Positions 9,149 through 18,101 of a stretch of 64,000 nt of DNA are shown here, piece by piece; position 1 is the stretch's first letter; every line of letters begins with the position of its first letter. This DNA comes from Bacteriovoracaceae bacterium (GTDB taxonomy: Bacteria > Bdellovibrionota > Bacteriovoracia > Bacteriovoracales > Bacteriovoracaceae): contig CANCFT010000014.1 in NCBI GenBank assembly GCA_947377285.1, positions 32,585-96,584 on the forward strand, read 5' to 3'. The translations under genes were made by a program, and so were the position numbers. Under the pieces are notes generated by a model. It ran no database searches, was not told where the DNA came from, and worked only from the letters and a program-made list of their open reading frames with translations.

Positions 9149-10056
9149 TATCCCCTATAGAAGTGCACTTGATTCCTACCGCCTTCCTTTGCTTTGTACA
9201 CGGCTTCGTCAGCTCTTTTAAAAAGATCTGTTCCCGTGATTACACCTTGGCGATAATCTGCAACTCCAATAGAAACTGTAACGGGAAGTCTTTTCCCGTC
9301 GTATAGAAATTCTTTATTTTCGATGAGTTTTCTTAATCGTTCGGCAATTTCAAAAGATTGTTTCAAGTTTGTTTTCGGAAGTAAAATAACAAACTCTTCT
9401 CCGCCGTATCGAGCGAAAACATCTTGCTCTCTAATTCCATTGGCGCGAATAATAGCGGCCATATCTTTTAAAACATAATCACCAGCATCGTGTCCGTATC
9501 CATCATTGAGTTTTTTAAAGTGGTCTAAGTCAAAAATAACGAGTGAAAGGGGTTCACCTACAACTTTGCACTTATTAACTTCAAGAGCGATTCGGTTGTT
9601 AAAATATGTTTTGTTATAACAGCCTGTGTGTTTGTCAGTATTGGCTTCGAGGTTGAGTTTGTCATAAGTGAGGCGTTCGGGATCTCCCTTAGGAAGATAC
9701 TTAAGAGCAATACTCCCAATTTTTATGATGTCACCTTTAGCAAGTGGAGTGAGGCTTTCAATTTTTTTATTATTAAGGTAAGTCCCGTTTTTTGATCCAC
9801 AGTCTTCTAGGACATGGGTTTCTCCACTTGCTAAAAGTTTAAAGTGATAACGAGAAACTCCATTAAACTCTAATGAAATAATATTATCTGCATTTCGACC
9901 AATTCCGACCATTGGTTCAATAAGATCAAAAAGAGTTCCATTGAGATCCCCGCCTACAACTAAAAGCGCAGCTGGTTTTAATTGAGCTTCAATTTCTGAA
10001 GCTTGCAGTGCTGCTCTCAAATCGGTTAATACGATGGTTGTATCGTCATTGCTCAT
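9148..10056 (-). CDS. FHA-GGDEF diguanylate cyclase
   Basis: Residues about 30-115 form an FHA phosphothreonine-binding domain (GRNADN, GVSRYHF, EDCGSKNGTYLNN). Residues about 130-300 form a GGDEF cyclase with the intact active site RYGGEEF and the product-inhibition RxxD site (REQD) five residues before it. It should make cyclic di-GMP from GTP and be feedback-inhibited. The FHA domain suggests control by a Ser/Thr kinase such as the one at 835-2946, though no direct link is visible. Cyclases with FHA domains occur in Bdellovibrio, where DgcB is tied to prey invasion; equivalence is not claimed. Overlaps mutL by one base. Confidence 0.93.
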   Translation of the reverse strand: MSNDDTTIVLTDLRAALQASEIEAQLKPAALLVVGGDLNGTLFDLIEPMVGIGRNADNIISLEFNGVSRYHFKLLASGETHVLEDCGSKNGTYLNNKKIESLTPLAKGDIIKIGSIALKYLPKGDPERLTYDKLNLEANTDKHTGCYNKTYFNNRIALEVNKCKVVGEPLSLVIFDLDHFKKLNDGYGHDAGDYVLKDMAAIIRANGIREQDVFARYGGEEFVILLPKTNLKQSFEIAERLRKLIENKEFLYDGKRLPVTVSIGVADYRQGVITGTDLFKRADEAVYKAKEGGRNQVHFYRG

Positions 10057-10105
10057 TTTCTGGGATTCCTTTTGATTGATTCTTTAAGCTCTCATTTTAG
10101 CGAAT

Positions 10106-10124
10106 AGTTGAAATTATTTCAACT
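10106..10124. repeat. Dyad across the pgi stop codon
   Basis: AGTTGAAA-TTA-TTTCAACT is a perfect 8-base inverted repeat with a 3-base centre. The minus-strand stop of pgi lies in its centre. No T-run follows, so it is probably an mRNA-end hairpin or chance rather than an intrinsic terminator. Confidence 0.35.
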
Positions 10125-11370
10125 GGTTCAAAAAATGAAAAGCATAAATCTTTCCAGCTTCAACACCTGGTTGATCAAAAGGATCAATCATTAGGTAATC
10201 TCCCATCAATGCAGTGAGAGATTCAAAGAAGAGTATGAGTGAACCAAGATGGAATTCATCATTTTTTTCAATTTTAAGATGAATGGTGGGTCTATTGTTT
10301 TCCTGCAAGGCCTTAATTGTTCCAACAAGCTCCGCTTTCATCAATTGAGACAAGCTAAAACTTGAGAGCTTTCTTAGGTTTATTCCTGGAAGATCGGTTG
10401 CTAGTTTAAAATCTTGTGCAAAATTTTCCACCTCAATTAGGATAAGGCATTTATCAAGAGGGCCTTCCATAAATAATTGCATTTGAGAATGCTGATCAGT
10501 CGCTCCAAATCCTACGATAGGTGTAAAGCCAGTATTAATTGTTTCACCTAATCGATTTTTCTTTTTACCTAAACTTTCCGCCCAAAGTTGAGTGAACCAA
10601 AATGAAAAAGCTCGCAATTTAGAAGAATAGGGCATTAAGACGGTTTGACTAATGTTTTGATTTTTTTTCAAAGAAAAAAGGAATTCAGCAACATTTAAGA
10701 GTGGGTTTGCTAATGAATTTTCGAGGCAAATTTTTTGAGTTTCTAGCGCACCTAGAACTAATTGATCAATATTAATTCCAGCGAAAAGTGCCGGTAAAAA
10801 CCCCACCGGAGTGAGAGCGCAAAACCGACCTCCAACATTGCTTGGAACTTCTAAGCAATGCACTTTTAAAACTTTTGCCAAATCCAGTAATTCACTTTTT
10901 TTAGGATCTGTTGCGAATATAAAATATTGATGAAGATCAGATTCTTTTACATTTCTCGTGTATAAATATTGAGTCACAATTGAAAGAGCAGCTAAAGTTT
11001 CAGCAGTACCTCCAGATTTTGAAACAAAATAGAAAAGGCATTCAGATAACTGATAATCATTTAAAACTTCTAATTGGTCGTGAATCTCGTCTGGGTCTAT
11101 ATTGTTAATATAAAGAAAACGAGTTTTATTTTTTTGGAGTGCACTTACTATCATCTCTGGACCTAGGCTTGAGCCGCCAATTCCAATATGAATAAAAACT
11201 TTTCGGTCATTAAATTGAGAATATATTTTTTTTGAAGTTGTAATATAGTCGGGATTTTCGAAAGTATGAAAAAATTGTGCATTCGGATTAGTAATAATTT
11301 CTTTAAATATTTCTAATTTTTTTAAATCAATATTTTGAGGTTGTTTAGAAAATTGGAATTTAAGACTCAT
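10114..11370 (-). CDS. pgi: Glucose-6-phosphate isomerase
   Basis: Interconverts glucose-6-phosphate and fructose-6-phosphate. The short (about 418-residue) bacterial form is recognised from HIGIGGSSLGPEMIV, FVSKSGGTAETLAAL (sugar-phosphate loop), NVGGRFCALTPVGFLPA and the C-terminal FDQPGVEAGKIYA. The ATG at 11370 is preceded by GAGG at good spacing; a TTG 15 bases upstream is less likely. The stop codon sits inside a short AT-rich dyad (10106-10124), with no T-run to make it a terminator. It follows an acyl-CoA dehydrogenase gene after 17 bases. Confidence 0.95.
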   Translation of the reverse strand: MSLKFQFSKQPQNIDLKKLEIFKEIITNPNAQFFHTFENPDYITTSKKIYSQFNDRKVFIHIGIGGSSLGPEMIVSALQKNKTRFLYINNIDPDEIHDQLEVLNDYQLSECLFYFVSKSGGTAETLAALSIVTQYLYTRNVKESDLHQYFIFATDPKKSELLDLAKVLKVHCLEVPSNVGGRFCALTPVGFLPALFAGINIDQLVLGALETQKICLENSLANPLLNVAEFLFSLKKNQNISQTVLMPYSSKLRAFSFWFTQLWAESLGKKKNRLGETINTGFTPIVGFGATDQHSQMQLFMEGPLDKCLILIEVENFAQDFKLATDLPGINLRKLSSFSLSQLMKAELVGTIKALQENNRPTIHLKIEKNDEFHLGSLILFFESLTALMGDYLMIDPFDQPGVEAGKIYAFHFLNQLK

Positions 11371-11387
11371 TATTTTTCCTCGCAATT

Positions 11388-12536
11388 TTAATGTTTGCTG
11401 TACTCTTTTTTTAACAAGCGAGCAATGACTACTCTTTGAATTTGATTTGTCCCTTCGACTATTTGAAGAACTTTTGCATCTCTCATGAATCGCTCAACTG
11501 GATATTCTTTGGTGTAACCAACTCCCCCTAAAATTTGGACAGCATCAGTTGTTACTCTCATTGCTGTATCTGTTGCTTTCAATTTAGCCATACAAGCTAA
11601 TTTGGCGTTGGGAGTGCCCGAATCGTAATCCTTTGCTGCCTGTAAAACAAGTAGTCTTGAGCATTCTATTTCAAGGGCCATATCGGCCATCATAAATTGG
11701 AGGCCTTGAAAATCAAAAATAGGTTGTTTAAACTGTTGTCGACTTAAGGCATAACGAACAGATTCATCTAGAGCACGCTCAGCACAGCCAACAGCTATTG
11801 CGCCGATGGTAAAACGGCCTTTATCCAATGCCGCCATGGCAATTTTAAATCCATCGCCCTCATTGGCAAGTAGGTTTTCGGCAGGAATAAAGCAATTATG
11901 GAAGAGAAGTTCGCGTGTAGGAGAGACTCGCCATCCCATTTTTTTCTCTTTTTTACCGAAACTAAAACCTGGGGTGCCATCTCTGACAATAAAAGCAGAA
12001 ACTCCACTGCTCCCAGCTGCTCCGGTTCTCGCCATCACGATATAAGTTTTAGCTATTCCGCCAGAAGTAATCCATATTTTAGAACCATTTAAGAGATATC
12101 CCTCAGTCCCATCTTGTGTTGTTTTTTTGGCAGATGTAATTAAAGAGGCAGCATCTGAGCCTGCGCCTGATTCACTTAGGCAAAAGGCCCCAATTTCTAT
12201 TCCGCTGGATAATGCAGGTAAATATTGTTTTTTCTGAACAACACTTCCAAATTCATTGAGTATAGCTTGAACCATGCTCGAAACAGAAATGGTCACTGCA
12301 TAAGACACAGAATATTTAGCTATTTCACAAAGTGCTATTGAGAAATCTTGATAAGATAAACCCACTCCACCAAATTCTTCTGGCAAAGTCATTCCTGTAA
12401 AACCAAGTTCGCCTAATTCATTAAAAATATCCATACGAAAAGTTTCAGTTTCATCATCATGTTCCATATGAGGTTCAATTTTTTGAAGACAAAATTTTTG
12501 TAATTGATTTTTTAATTCTAATTGTATTTCATTCAT
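11388..12536 (-). CDS. Acyl-CoA dehydrogenase (short-chain/butyryl-CoA type)
   Basis: An FAD flavoenzyme that introduces the alpha-beta double bond in acyl-CoA and passes electrons to ETF. Family signatures are GAFCLSESGAGSDAASL and QILGGVGYTKEYPVERFMRD. The catalytic base in the usual place is visible as the glutamate of IVEGTNQIQ near the C-terminus, typical of short/medium-chain enzymes. Length (382) is normal. It follows a second acyl-CoA dehydrogenase by 10 bases, and the two probably act in the same branched-chain amino acid or fatty acid route. Substrate chain length cannot be read from sequence alone. Confidence 0.92.
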   Translation of the reverse strand: MNEIQLELKNQLQKFCLQKIEPHMEHDDETETFRMDIFNELGELGFTGMTLPEEFGGVGLSYQDFSIALCEIAKYSVSYAVTISVSSMVQAILNEFGSVVQKKQYLPALSSGIEIGAFCLSESGAGSDAASLITSAKKTTQDGTEGYLLNGSKIWITSGGIAKTYIVMARTGAAGSSGVSAFIVRDGTPGFSFGKKEKKMGWRVSPTRELLFHNCFIPAENLLANEGDGFKIAMAALDKGRFTIGAIAVGCAERALDESVRYALSRQQFKQPIFDFQGLQFMMADMALEIECSRLLVLQAAKDYDSGTPNAKLACMAKLKATDTAMRVTTDAVQILGGVGYTKEYPVERFMRDAKVLQIVEGTNQIQRVVIARLLKKEYSKH

Positions 12537-12546
12537 AAATTTAGTT

Positions 12547-13689
12547 TTAGTCCTTTAAGTCTTTTAAAAGATTTTTTGCAATAATCATGATCATCACTTC
12601 ATTTGTCCCCGCACCAATTTCATTAAGTTTATTATCTCTCATCATTCGCTCTAGTGGGAACTCGCGAGAATAACCATAGCCACCATGAAGTTGAATAGCA
12701 TCGAGTGCAATTTTAGTCGCCATCTTAGGAAGGGCCAGTTTTACTTGCGCTGCCATTGAAGGACCTTTTTCACCCATGTCATATTTTTTTGCAGTCGTGT
12801 ACAAAAAACTTCTCATCATTTCAGTTTCAGTGGCCATCTCTGCAATCATTTTTTGAATCATTTGAAAAGATCCTAAATGCTTGCCAAATTGCTTGCGCTC
12901 TCCTGCATACTTTATGCATTGATCAACACAGGCTTGAGCAATTCCTAGAGAAATTCCTGCAATTGTTATGCGTTCTATATCTAAATTTTTCATCATATGA
13001 TAAATTGAATCGCCTTCTTTTCCGACAAGGTTTGCCTTGGGTACTTTGGCATTTTCAAAAATTAATTCACCAGTTGGACTAGATCTCATTCCCATTTTAT
13101 GAATTGGTTTTCCCACTGAAAATCCAAGAGTTCCTTTTTCAACAATAAAAGTTGAAAGATTTTTTCTTTCTTCACCTGTGCGAGTATAAACATAAGCGAT
13201 GTCGGCATACTGGGCATTGGTAATCCACATTTTAGTCCCGTTGATGAGATAACTCTCTCCATCTTTACGGGCTTTTGTTTGAATCCCTACAGCATCTGAG
13301 CCATATTCAGGTTCACTCATCCCCATGCAACCAATCATTTCACCAGAAATGAGTTTCGGTAGATATTTTTCTTTTTGGATTTCAGAACCATTATTTTGAA
13401 TATTGTTTACACAAAGTATAGAATGGGCGAGATAGGAAAGAGTTGAACCAGCACAAGCTTTTCCAAATTCTTCCATAACAATCGTCGCTGCGACGGCACC
13501 CATGCCTGCACCACCGTATTCAGGATCAGCGGTAATTCCTAATACGCCAAGGTCACCCATTTTTTTAAAAGCATTTAAATTAAAACTTTCAGCTTCATCA
13601 TGAGCATGAGCGAAAGGTGCCAATTCTTTTTGGGCAAAATCCTTACAGAGTCTTTGAAGGTCTTTTTCCTCATCAGTGAAAAACCACAT
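12547..13689 (-). CDS. Acyl-CoA dehydrogenase, isovaleryl-CoA dehydrogenase-like
   Basis: Same flavoenzyme family (MGMSEPEYGSDAVG, LHGGYGYSREFPLERMMRD) but with the isovaleryl-CoA dehydrogenase variant of the active site. The C-terminal segment is IGAGTNEV, lacking the glutamate of the usual YEGT motif, while DIERITIAG carries the glutamate used as base in isovaleryl and long-chain enzymes. This suggests leucine degradation (isovaleryl-CoA to 3-methylcrotonyl-CoA). It is the first gene of the long minus-strand run ending at 2960. A perfect minus-strand -10 (TATAAT, complement of 13711-13716) and a dyad at 13737-13757 lie upstream. Confidence 0.88.
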   Translation of the reverse strand: MWFFTDEEKDLQRLCKDFAQKELAPFAHAHDEAESFNLNAFKKMGDLGVLGITADPEYGGAGMGAVAATIVMEEFGKACAGSTLSYLAHSILCVNNIQNNGSEIQKEKYLPKLISGEMIGCMGMSEPEYGSDAVGIQTKARKDGESYLINGTKMWITNAQYADIAYVYTRTGEERKNLSTFIVEKGTLGFSVGKPIHKMGMRSSPTGELIFENAKVPKANLVGKEGDSIYHMMKNLDIERITIAGISLGIAQACVDQCIKYAGERKQFGKHLGSFQMIQKMIAEMATETEMMRSFLYTTAKKYDMGEKGPSMAAQVKLALPKMATKIALDAIQLHGGYGYSREFPLERMMRDNKLNEIGAGTNEVMIMIIAKNLLKDLKD

Positions 13690-13710
13690 TGCTTAACCGC
13701 CTTTTTGCAG

Positions 13711-13740
13711 ATTATAATTTTTGATATTATTAGAACCTAA
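13711..13740 (-). promoter_or_regulatory. Probable minus-strand promoter of the acyl-CoA dehydrogenase run
   Basis: Read on the minus strand, TATAAT (13716-13711) is a perfect -10, 22 bases from the start codon. The -35 position (about 13740-13734) reads TTAGGTT, a weak match that falls inside the dyad at 13737-13757. Confidence 0.4.
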
Positions 13741-13749
13741 ATTTATAAC
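13721..13749 (+). promoter_or_regulatory. Sigma70-type promoter for the 13788-15925 pair
   Basis: TTGATA (13721-13726), 17-base spacer, TATAAC (13744-13749). The start codon at 13788 follows about 32 bases after the predicted transcription start. The -10 box lies within an inverted repeat. Confidence 0.55.
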
Positions 13750-13757
13750 AAATTTAG
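13737..13757. promoter_or_regulatory. Operator-like dyad between divergent promoters
   Basis: CTAAATTT-ATAAC-AAATTTAG is a perfect 8-base inverted repeat with a 5-base centre. It covers the plus-strand -10 box and the region of the minus-strand -35, as a shared repressor site would. AT-rich composition raises the chance of coincidence. Confidence 0.4.
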
Positions 13758-13787
13758 ACGGACACTGTAAGACATGAGGTGTTAGTA

Positions 13788-15515
13788 GTGACTCTCACGA
13801 CCCCCGTTCCGCGAGACCTAGATGCAGTATTTCCAGGCGAGAATTGGTTTTTCTATTGGAAAACTTCGGCCAGTCTTTGGAGAACAAAGCTTCAGGAGTT
13901 CCCTGGAACTAAAATTATAATCCCTATTAATTGGTCTTTTCACTCTGAAACAGGTGATCAGTTTGATTTTGACGAACATCGTCCTGAAACTAATTTAAAA
14001 AAATTAGTTGAAATTGCTAAGGAAGTTGGAAAACAAGTGGTTTTTTTTCTTCCTTTAACTCCAGCTCCTTTTTTGGCCAATGGCGGTCTGCCCCATTTAT
14101 TGGCAAGAGGTTTGGCCCTAAACAATGAACAGATGGCCTACGGGATTATTGATGCCGATGACAATCTGATAAAAATTTATTCTTTTTTTGACCCAAGAGT
14201 TTTTGAAGCTTTTGATCAATTTGTTAAAAAACTTGGACAATATTTCGCCAATAATTCAATTGCTGCAGATTTATGGGGTATTCGTTGTGGTTTTTTTGAA
14301 AATGGACAATTTCGAAGTTTTTTAGAAGATACTTCGACTACTTTTGATCAAGCTTTTCGCCGATTTTTACAAAGTAAAAATCAAGGTGATCAAAGTATTT
14401 CCCCTATAGAAGAAAAGCAATATGCATTTGAATTTAATAAAAATGTGCAAGATCTATATGAAACAAACGCTAGAGAATCGATTGGGACAAATTTCGAAGG
14501 GACTCTTGATGTTGCTTTTTTGGGAGCGAGTACTTCAAAATTTCTAAAAAGACTTTCCGGATCTATTTCAACAGTTGATTATTCTTCAGAGCTCTATGAA
14601 TCCCTTGCTAAAGATATTGTTCCTTCATCTGTATTAATTAATTCCCGATCGAAAAAAGGTGTTTTATCTAGAGAGTTAAATGATTTAGTGGCCAATTCCT
14701 ATTTGCCTGCTCGTTTGGCCATTAATTCAGCTTATGATTTTGAAGATGTGGCGGTTTATTCACCACTTTCATTTTTTAAAGTTTACGAAAAAATTGATGG
14801 TGTCAGCTCGCTATTTCAAAGTTGGGAGCAGCTCAACCTTTGGACATACCTGCATAAAACATTTGGCTGGAGTTATAAAGTTATCAACTCTGATACCTTA
14901 AAACTGCATGAGCATAAAAGTCCTTATCAAGAACATGTTCATTTATTTCACGGTCACGATGTCGATAAAACATTATTTAATTATATTTTAAAAACATTTA
15001 TGAATGGCGGTAGAGTTATCCTTAATCGCTCTGGATTATCTGAGGAATATTTAAAACGATTTGAAACCTTTACTCTCGAAAATAATTTGTTAGTTGAAAA
15101 AGTTCACTTTAAAACTCAAATTCAAAATATTTCTTTAGGTGAAGGCCGATTAATCGTCATCGATGGCGACCAGTTTGGTGAGTTATCGACAAATGAATAT
15201 GAAGATTTTTGGAAAAAAATTGTTGAAACGTTTTCTCTCCTTCATATTCCAATTCAAAATGTTGATGGAGTCGATTATTATTGGCGGACGAGACCATCTT
15301 CAACTAACGAATTAAAATTTGAAGAGGTGAGGAGATTGAGTCTTTACAACCCAACAAGTTACCGAAAAAAAATAAAAATGAATTTATCTCGAAATTTTGT
15401 TGTCTATAAAGTTCTCGATGAAATAAATGTTATTGTTCAAACATTTCCTAATGAACTTGAGATTGAAATTTCTCCGGAAGGTTCAGTGATTGTCGATTTT
15501 GGAGTCTTTTCATGA
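13788..15515 (+). CDS. Glycoside-hydrolase-like TIM-barrel protein (GH35/GH42-type pattern)
   Basis: A 575-residue protein without signal peptide. Residues about 43-107 follow the pattern of beta-galactosidase-type barrels: IIIPINWSFHSETGDQFDFD, then NLKKLVEIAKEVGKQVVFFL and FLANGGLPHLLAR, matching the G-F-DF, 'nL..f...a...G..v' and GGLP.WL blocks of GH35/42. The middle (about 355-430, with GHDVDKTLFNYILKTFMNGG) resembles the class I glutamine-amidotransferase-like domain of GH42 enzymes. I could not place the two catalytic glutamates with confidence, so it may not be a hydrolase. The GTG at 13788 follows GAGGTG at 6 bases; a GTG nine bases upstream is less likely. It overlaps the next gene by 4 bases. 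Confidence 0.5.
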   Translation: MTLTTPVPRDLDAVFPGENWFFYWKTSASLWRTKLQEFPGTKIIIPINWSFHSETGDQFDFDEHRPETNLKKLVEIAKEVGKQVVFFLPLTPAPFLANGGLPHLLARGLALNNEQMAYGIIDADDNLIKIYSFFDPRVFEAFDQFVKKLGQYFANNSIAADLWGIRCGFFENGQFRSFLEDTSTTFDQAFRRFLQSKNQGDQSISPIEEKQYAFEFNKNVQDLYETNARESIGTNFEGTLDVAFLGASTSKFLKRLSGSISTVDYSSELYESLAKDIVPSSVLINSRSKKGVLSRELNDLVANSYLPARLAINSAYDFEDVAVYSPLSFFKVYEKIDGVSSLFQSWEQLNLWTYLHKTFGWSYKVINSDTLKLHEHKSPYQEHVHLFHGHDVDKTLFNYILKTFMNGGRVILNRSGLSEEYLKRFETFTLENNLLVEKVHFKTQIQNISLGEGRLIVIDGDQFGELSTNEYEDFWKKIVETFSLLHIPIQNVDGVDYYWRTRPSSTNELKFEEVRRLSLYNPTSYRKKIKMNLSRNFVVYKVLDEINVIVQTFPNELEIEISPEGSVIVDFGVFS

Positions 15516-15925
15516 AGGATACTGAATATATTGTAGGTGTTTATAATGCCATTAATGAAAATCCTGAAAATTTAGGAAGCACGGCTTATTACCTGATTTA
15601 CCTTTTAGATGAAAAAAGTTTATTGGATAAATCCCTTGCTCATAAAATTTATAATAATCATTTTAAATCTGATTTAGATAACTCAGAATTTTCTAAGAAT
15701 ATGATTGGACCTTTTGAGTCGACTGTCGTTCTTAATCAATTTGCTTTTAAGTTATGTGAAGAATTAAATGCAGAAAAAGTGAGTTTGCTTTCAGTGCAAG
15801 AGTATAATTCTCTTTTAGAAGGGACCCTGTCGGCCTCGGATTTTTACCGAGACCTTTTGCTTAAGGGCAATGTAATGGAAAACATAGAACGAAAGAAAAA
15901 AGGCTTTTTAAGTCGGTTTTTTTAA
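15512..15925 (+). CDS. Small cytosolic protein of unknown function, coupled to the TIM-barrel gene
   Basis: A 137-residue, mostly helical protein with no signal peptide or membrane helix and a basic tail (ERKKKGFLSRFF). Its ATG overlaps the stop of the barrel protein (ATGA), so the two are made together and may form a complex. The C-terminal FLSRFF preceded by lysines could be a membrane- or partner-binding amphipathic end. No recognised family. Its stop overlaps the convergent LysM gene by 4 bases. Confidence 0.65.
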   Translation: MKDTEYIVGVYNAINENPENLGSTAYYLIYLLDEKSLLDKSLAHKIYNNHFKSDLDNSEFSKNMIGPFESTVVLNQFAFKLCEELNAEKVSLLSVQEYNSLLEGTLSASDFYRDLLLKGNVMENIERKKKGFLSRFF

Positions 15926-17016
15926 TGAACTAATGCTTCGTCTATAATGGCATCGGATTGCATTTCTTCTTTTATATTTTTAATTTCACCTAAATCTGAT
16001 TTCTCTCTTTGCGGAGCAGCTTGCTCTAAATTTGTAAGGTCAATTTCTTGCTCAGTTATATTTTGTTTTTCAAGTTTAGAAATAGCTTGATCTACTTTTA
16101 CTTCTTCAATGGCCTTTGATTCTTCAAGTTTCGATATTTCATTGGCGATTACTTTTGGTTGAGCCGCTTCTGGTTGAACGTAATTGGCCATGGTTGTGCC
16201 TTTATAATAAAGAGTAAAGCCAGCATAGATGACATTTGGATTTTTAATAAGTGGTTTATTGTTTTCCCAAATTTTTTTCCATTTTGTAGGAGTTTGATAA
16301 ACAGATTTTGAAATTGTCCCCAAAGTTTCACCTGTTTTAATCAAATAAGCAGTACCCTCAGGACTCCAAACAAATGCTTTTGCTGGTGCCTTATATTTTA
16401 ATTCCATATTTGTTCTTAATGCAGAATTCTTAGATAGTTTTGCACCATTCATATTTTTGATGTCTTTCCATTTTGAAACATCACCATAAATTTTAAAAGC
16501 TATTTGCATTAAGGTTTCACCTTTTTGCACTTTATAGTTCATTACTGTTCCAGGTGCAGCGTTGTCAGCTACGCTTTCTGTCGGTTCAGATTTTATTTCT
16601 GGAAGTGACTCTTCAACTTTAACTTTTTTAATTTCAGGCTCTGCAGCAGTTTTTGGAGCTGTTCCTGTAAATTGGTCCTCTAGGGACTTTTGTTCAGTTG
16701 ATGCTTCTGCAATTGCTTCTAATTTAACTTCTGGTTTAGCTTCTTCTTTAAAGCCAAGGTCAGCATTAGAAATATCTGTCGGTGCATCAGCTGCAGCCGT
16801 TTTCGTTTCTTCTTTTGTTTCGTTCATTGTCTTTGAAAATAAATCATCAGCTGTTCCATTTTCAGATCTAACTTCAACAGACACTGTATTTTCAGCAGTC
16901 TTGGAATCAGTTGGCTGGTCACTCGATTTCATTTTGTCTATGAGTCCACAAGAAACACTGAGTGAAGAAATTATAAGTGAGAGAAATAAAAATTTAAAAA
17001 TATTTTTTCTTTTCAA
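15922..17016 (-). CDS. Lipoprotein with two LysM domains
   Basis: Starting at the TTG at 17016, preceded by AAAGGAG at 6 bases, the protein begins MKRKNIFKF and has a textbook lipoprotein signal ending LSVSC (Cys23). A TTG at 17091 would only add a stretch that spoils the signal. The first half of the mature protein is an acidic, Ala/Glu/Thr-rich linker. Two LysM modules follow (YKVQKGETLMQIAFKIYGD and YLIKTGETLGTISKSVY), the second ending with a YAGFTLYY strand. LysM binds GlcNAc-containing glycan such as peptidoglycan. The C-terminal 80 residues are again low-complexity and charged. Likely a lipoprotein tethered to peptidoglycan; no catalytic domain seen. Confidence 0.85.
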   Translation of the reverse strand: MKRKNIFKFLFLSLIISSLSVSCGLIDKMKSSDQPTDSKTAENTVSVEVRSENGTADDLFSKTMNETKEETKTAAADAPTDISNADLGFKEEAKPEVKLEAIAEASTEQKSLEDQFTGTAPKTAAEPEIKKVKVEESLPEIKSEPTESVADNAAPGTVMNYKVQKGETLMQIAFKIYGDVSKWKDIKNMNGAKLSKNSALRTNMELKYKAPAKAFVWSPEGTAYLIKTGETLGTISKSVYQTPTKWKKIWENNKPLIKNPNVIYAGFTLYYKGTTMANYVQPEAAQPKVIANEISKLEESKAIEEVKVDQAISKLEKQNITEQEIDLTNLEQAAPQREKSDLGEIKNIKEEMQSDAIIDEALVH

Positions 17017-17130
17017 GTGAAGCTCCTTTGAATTCCAAATCGATAACCTAATTATATCCTTATACAGGATAAGAGAGTTAACTCTTTTCAAGGAGAGTGG
17101 AAAAGATTGCCTATTTTAAATCCGACTAAA

Positions 17131-17991
17131 TTAAGGTGAATACTCAAGTATAACTTCGAGTGGTTTATGATCAGATCCCTGATAAAATTCTTCAACTTTT
17201 GCAGAAATAATTTTAATATTTTCACTAAAATAAAAATGGTCAAGAGGGTGCTTATTGAATCTCAGCCTAAAATCAGGAGAGAATGCGGCTTCCTTTAAGT
17301 TGAGTCTTTGAGTTAAGTTTTTAAGTATTTCATTGCGTTCATTATCCCAGGAGTTAAAATCTCCGGCCAATATTAGGGGCTTTGGTAAATTTTTAATATT
17401 CTCGTAAAGATGATTCATTTCTTTTTGATAGGCCGCCCCATCAACAAAATTAATTCCATGAATATTAACGACTGTTAATAGTTTTTTGGAAAATTGAATT
17501 GGATACTGGGTAATCAATGTCATTTTTGGAGAATTAAGAACTGGTTCTAGGATTTCAGATCTTAAAAAATGTACGGTTGTAGGTTCTACCGGACAAATCG
17601 TGGCCACGCCGGTTCTAATTGAATTTTTACCATATAAAAATGATGTCGCCGTTACATAAAAATAATTGGGAAAAATATTAAAAACTTGTCTCATTTGACT
17701 GTCTAAATACATCTCTTGGGATAAAACTAAGTCTTTTTGATAAGCTAATTTCACAAAGTCCCCGGCAAATGTTTCATTTGCGCCTTTATGAAGGTTCCAA
17801 ACTAAGACATTAAGTCGTTTGGGCAATTCAAATTGAGACTCATTGCCAAATGTAAAAATGACATCATTATCGGCCGGAACGGGATGGGCGTAACTGACTG
17901 CGGCAAAACCCACATTAAAGAGGCTTAAAGATATGATTAAAATGAAACTTTGTCCTAATTTTTTCGAGACTTTTGAATAATATTTCATCAT
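17131..17991 (-). CDS. Exported endonuclease/exonuclease/phosphatase (EEP) family protein
   Basis: A hydrophobic segment (about residues 13-30) followed by SYAHP is a signal peptide. The mature protein has the EEP metal-dependent hydrolase layout: LVWNLHKG (metal Asn), SQEMYLDSQ (metal Glu), NIHGINF, LAGDFNSWDNE (Asp/Asn pair) and GSDHKPLEV (C-terminal Asp-His). All core catalytic positions are present. Substrates in the family range from DNA to phospholipids and phosphoinositides, and none can be chosen here. A second exported EEP protein is at 50595-51749. Predatory relatives are known to export many nucleases, which is context only. Confidence 0.85.
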   Translation of the reverse strand: MMKYYSKVSKKLGQSFILIISLSLFNVGFAAVSYAHPVPADNDVIFTFGNESQFELPKRLNVLVWNLHKGANETFAGDFVKLAYQKDLVLSQEMYLDSQMRQVFNIFPNYFYVTATSFLYGKNSIRTGVATICPVEPTTVHFLRSEILEPVLNSPKMTLITQYPIQFSKKLLTVVNIHGINFVDGAAYQKEMNHLYENIKNLPKPLILAGDFNSWDNERNEILKNLTQRLNLKEAAFSPDFRLRFNKHPLDHFYFSENIKIISAKVEEFYQGSDHKPLEVILEYSP

Positions 17992-18101
17992 TTTTTCCCT
18001 TAAAAAAGATCTATTGACTTAGGTATCATAGCTATAAGGGCTACCTTTGTAAAAATTACTTTGTGTCGCCATTTTTAAGATTATTTGCTATAAGTCCTAC
18101 T

